Positions 61,498 through 64,000 of a DNA stretch of 64,000 nucleotides are shown here, piece after piece. The stretch's first letter is position 1. Every line of letters begins with the position of its first letter. The position numbers were made by a program, and so were the translations under genes. Below the pieces are notes generated by a model. It had not been told where the DNA came from and did not search any database. It saw nothing but the letters and a program-made list of their open reading frames with translations. This DNA comes from Pseudo-nitzschia pungens (taxonomy: Eukaryota > Bacillariophyta > Bacillariophyceae > Bacillariales > Bacillariaceae), in assembly GCA_037355855.1 (NCBI GenBank), contig CM074763.1:4216001-4280000 (forward strand), given 5' to 3'.

Positions 61498-64000
61498 CTA
61501 GATCATCTGTCGCTCATTTCCAACGTCAGAAATCGATTCAGATGTCTTTGCTCCAGATGATACATCGGCTTCACCATAAACCTTTGTCCGAAGCCTTTCA
61601 AGGCATTTCGCTGCATAGAAATTGACATCTCGGTCACGCCTGTCTTCCATAGATTTTTCTTTCTTAAGCTGTTGCAGCAGTGCATATTTGATGACTCTGC
61701 ACTCGTCCTCGCCAAAAACATTAATTACAGTACCGAGAACTCGACCAACATTTAGTCTCACGTTGGCAATGGTATCATCTGCAAGGGAGAGAGTGAGTTT
61801 TAGAAGTTCTCGCAAAGGGGTATTCTTGCCCTCGGCATTGGCGGATTCGTCTTTCCACTTAGATGGGCAAACGTTATTTATCAATATCACTTCTACCATT
61901 TTCAAACAGAGAAGTCGTTGGCGATAGTCACTGTCCTTCGCGCATTCTTGAATTTGTGGTATAACAAGCGCAGTTATCCATTCTCCACTAACGTCTTCAC
62001 CATGGCTCCCCAGACCTGTGCCCCCTAAACAAAGGCATTCAGCAGCTGTTTTTCTAACAGCGTCTACTCTGTCTTTTGTCAATCGTATGCACATGTGGGC
62101 AATGTCAGCACGGGTTTCAAATTTATCAGTGCAACCGAGAAGCGCCGGAACGATTTCCACAGCACTTTGCCGCACTCTCCATTGCTTGCTATTCGCAAGT
62201 TCTGATAGGGTTGGTAAGAGGCGCAAGACTTGCTCTTCTGATAGAACCGGTAAAAATACAGGCTTTTTTTCGACGCTGCTGACGGTTGTTTGAGATTGCA
62301 TCGAAGCAATAGAAATAGTGTCGTCATCTTCATTATCAAATCTCGGACGAACATCCTTGCTCGAGCCTCTGGAGGCATTTGTTACAGCACGCAGAGCAGA
62401 ACTTGTGACTTCGGGGTCTGTGTCGTGCAAAAGCCGCTGCACAAGAGGTATTAATCGTTCGTCGACATGACGTTTTTCATACCTAATGCTTACAGCTCCG
62501 CCCATTCCGTTGCCCTGCTGATTTTTCAATGGCAACTCTCCTGCTCGTTGAAGGCCGACGAGCAGTGTCAGCATCTCGCCTGCCGCAGTTGCAAGTGCTA
62601 CTCGAACAGACGAACACGGATCTTTTTGAAGTTTTATGGCGGCAGGAAGGAGAGCATCAAGCACGCTAGATTCGCCAGCAGGAATAACTCCTGGAGGAGA
62701 GGACAGAAGTACAATGTCTGCAAGACGTGGAACGCACAAGACAGCCTCCCCCCGCACACGTTCGTCGGAATCTGTAAGCAATGCTACAAGCACGTCAATT
62801 ATGACACTTGACCAGTGATCCCCTAAGGCATCACATAAACGTTCGCATTGAGCGGCAACTGCCAACCGAACATGAGGTGCACGATCTTCAGCTAGTCGAG
62901 TCGCAACTGGCAATAGTTTACATTGGAGCAGATATACGTCGGCAAATATAGGGTCTTCTCGACTAGGAAGACGTCGAAGATAGCGGCTTCCTTTACTGGC
63001 GTCTCCGAGAAATGCATTGGGTAAATGTTCTGCAAGGTGCCATGTTAATGTCATGGCTGCAGACCGTAGCTGCGGTTCAGGATCTGTCATGGCTCTTTCA
63101 CACATCAGTACAAGCCACGGGACACAGCGTGGGTCGTATACTAATTCGGCGATTTCGTGAAGTACGGTAGCAGTCGATTTTCTTACAATTACTTCCACAT
63201 CATGCAATGCTCGGGTAATCACCCCTCTCAACTGCGACCGAATTGTTGGAAAAACGAAAAATAATGCGTGAGAAGCTACTCAATCAGGTAGAATTGAGGT
63301 CAGTTGGGAATGATATTCGAAACAGCATTAAAAAGAAGTACCTGCAACTGGTGGGGGAAATCTAGACGACTCCACAGAACGGGTCCTAAAGAACATGCGG
63401 TGATCCGGGCGCTTGTGCTTCGACTGGCGGCCAGTCGATGCACAACGGCTAAAAACCTATTTCCAGCGTGCAAACGATGGTAATCAATGCTGGAGTATTC
63501 ATCTTTCTTCTTGCCGAAGCGACGGGCCATCTCTTCCTTATCAATGTTTCTTTCTTCTGCTGCTATCTGTTCACATTCCGGACTTCTCATTATCGGGCAA
63601 TTCAGAACAATGAGCTTTAGCAGGCTTCCTGCAGCACCCAAATCAGCTATCGGTCCAGCATTTCCTCCCTGCGTGGATGAGAAATTTTCTTCTTCGGAAA
63701 GCTTCATTTCTGTATCAGCGTCCAAAATATCACAGAGGCAAGCAATAAGTTCTCCGCGCATCATGGCTGCCGGTGGAGACATCGGATCGGCAAGAAATGT
63801 CCTCATACGATGGAGGACATCACCGATCTGCAAGAGCAGCTTATCGCTCGACCATGTAGGTGATACATGGGATTGGATACCTCCCATTCCAGGGACACCC
63901 ATGCCTCTTCCACCGCGTCCTCGACCACCTCTTCCAACCCTTCCGCGCACGGGACCTCCTCTTGGTCCGCGACCTCCCATTGCAACTGCAGGTTGAACGG
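61498..64000 (-). CDS. HEAT-repeat protein, PP4R1 or PP2A-A-like (at least 790 aa, 5' end open)
   Basis: Exon 1 runs from 63980 (or beyond the window) to 63342 and exon 2 from 63231 to 61498; the intron is GT-AG with phase 0. The N-terminus is a Gly/Arg-rich tail (GGRGPRGGPVRGRVGRGGRG) followed by a globular region with about 150 unassigned residues. From exon 2 the sequence is a chain of HEAT repeats, for example DPEVTSSALRAVTNASRG, DKFETRADIAHMCIRLTKD, DRVDAVRKTAAECLCLGG and DDTIANVRLNVGRVLGTV. Proteins with this pattern include regulatory subunits of protein phosphatases 4 and 2A. The assignment is tentative because HEAT repeats occur in many families. The frame upstream of the ATG at 63980 stays open to 64000, so the true start may lie outside. 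Confidence 0.75.

Noticed and set aside
1..64000. tRNA, rRNA or other structured RNA genes
   Set aside because: I looked for cloverleaf and conserved rRNA segments by eye and found none that I can support; a covariance-model search would be decisive.

Overview
The window reads as a piece of nuclear genome from a unicellular eukaryote, most likely a diatom or related stramenopile. This is an inference from short GT-AG introns, standard-code genes, very small exons, and the mix of gene types (a sugar phosphate cyclase, a bacterial-type glucokinase, a DCAF7/TTG1-type WD40 protein). No species can be named from the sequence alone.

Layout. Bases 1-2600 are gene-free and hold a TTG microsatellite, a long inverted repeat and a tandem repeat. 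A three-exon sugar phosphate cyclase gene follows (2605-5801). Bases 6251-53055 are almost entirely retrotransposons. The right end (53818-64000) is ordinary gene space: an MTA/SAH nucleosidase (-), a DCAF7/TTG1-like WD40 gene (+, four exons), an unrecognised two-hydrophobic-segment protein (-), a glucokinase (+, four exons) and a HEAT-repeat protein (-, running to the window edge).

The transposon block is a stack of insertions. Most levels can be proved by target-site duplications (TSDs). Ty3/gypsy element Gypsy-1 (+) starts at 10215. Gypsy-2 (-, 14569-48660, TSD TCATC) sits inside its integrase region. LINE-A (+, 17412-45741, TSD TCATGAT) sits inside the reverse transcriptase of Gypsy-2. 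Two younger elements sit inside the 5' UTR of LINE-A: a gag-only LTR element called LTR-N (-, 19382-23642, TSD CTCAC, two LTRs with no difference seen) and LINE-B (+, 23958-36368, TSD TTTGATCTCAACCGGTGCT). LINE-C (-, 48827 to about 53055) is a 5'-truncated relative at the right side of Gypsy-1. A separate 2.04-kb element, LINE-D (6251-8294, minus orientation), keeps both ends of this LINE family but has no protein-coding part and has a perfect 20-bp TSD.

The LINE family is the most interesting content. It is unusually long (about 12 kb), with two ORFs. ORF1 is unrecognised. ORF2 has endonuclease, reverse transcriptase with an FVDD active site, RNase H and a terminal CCHC finger. ORF1 and ORF2 overlap through ATGGTTAG. 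The 5' UTR is built of tandem repeats and short hairpins. The 3' UTR carries two hairpins, one invariant and one with compensatory base changes, followed by an ATT/TTA-like tail. LINE-A and LINE-B both have intact ORF1 and ORF2, so either could have mobilised LINE-D-like passengers.
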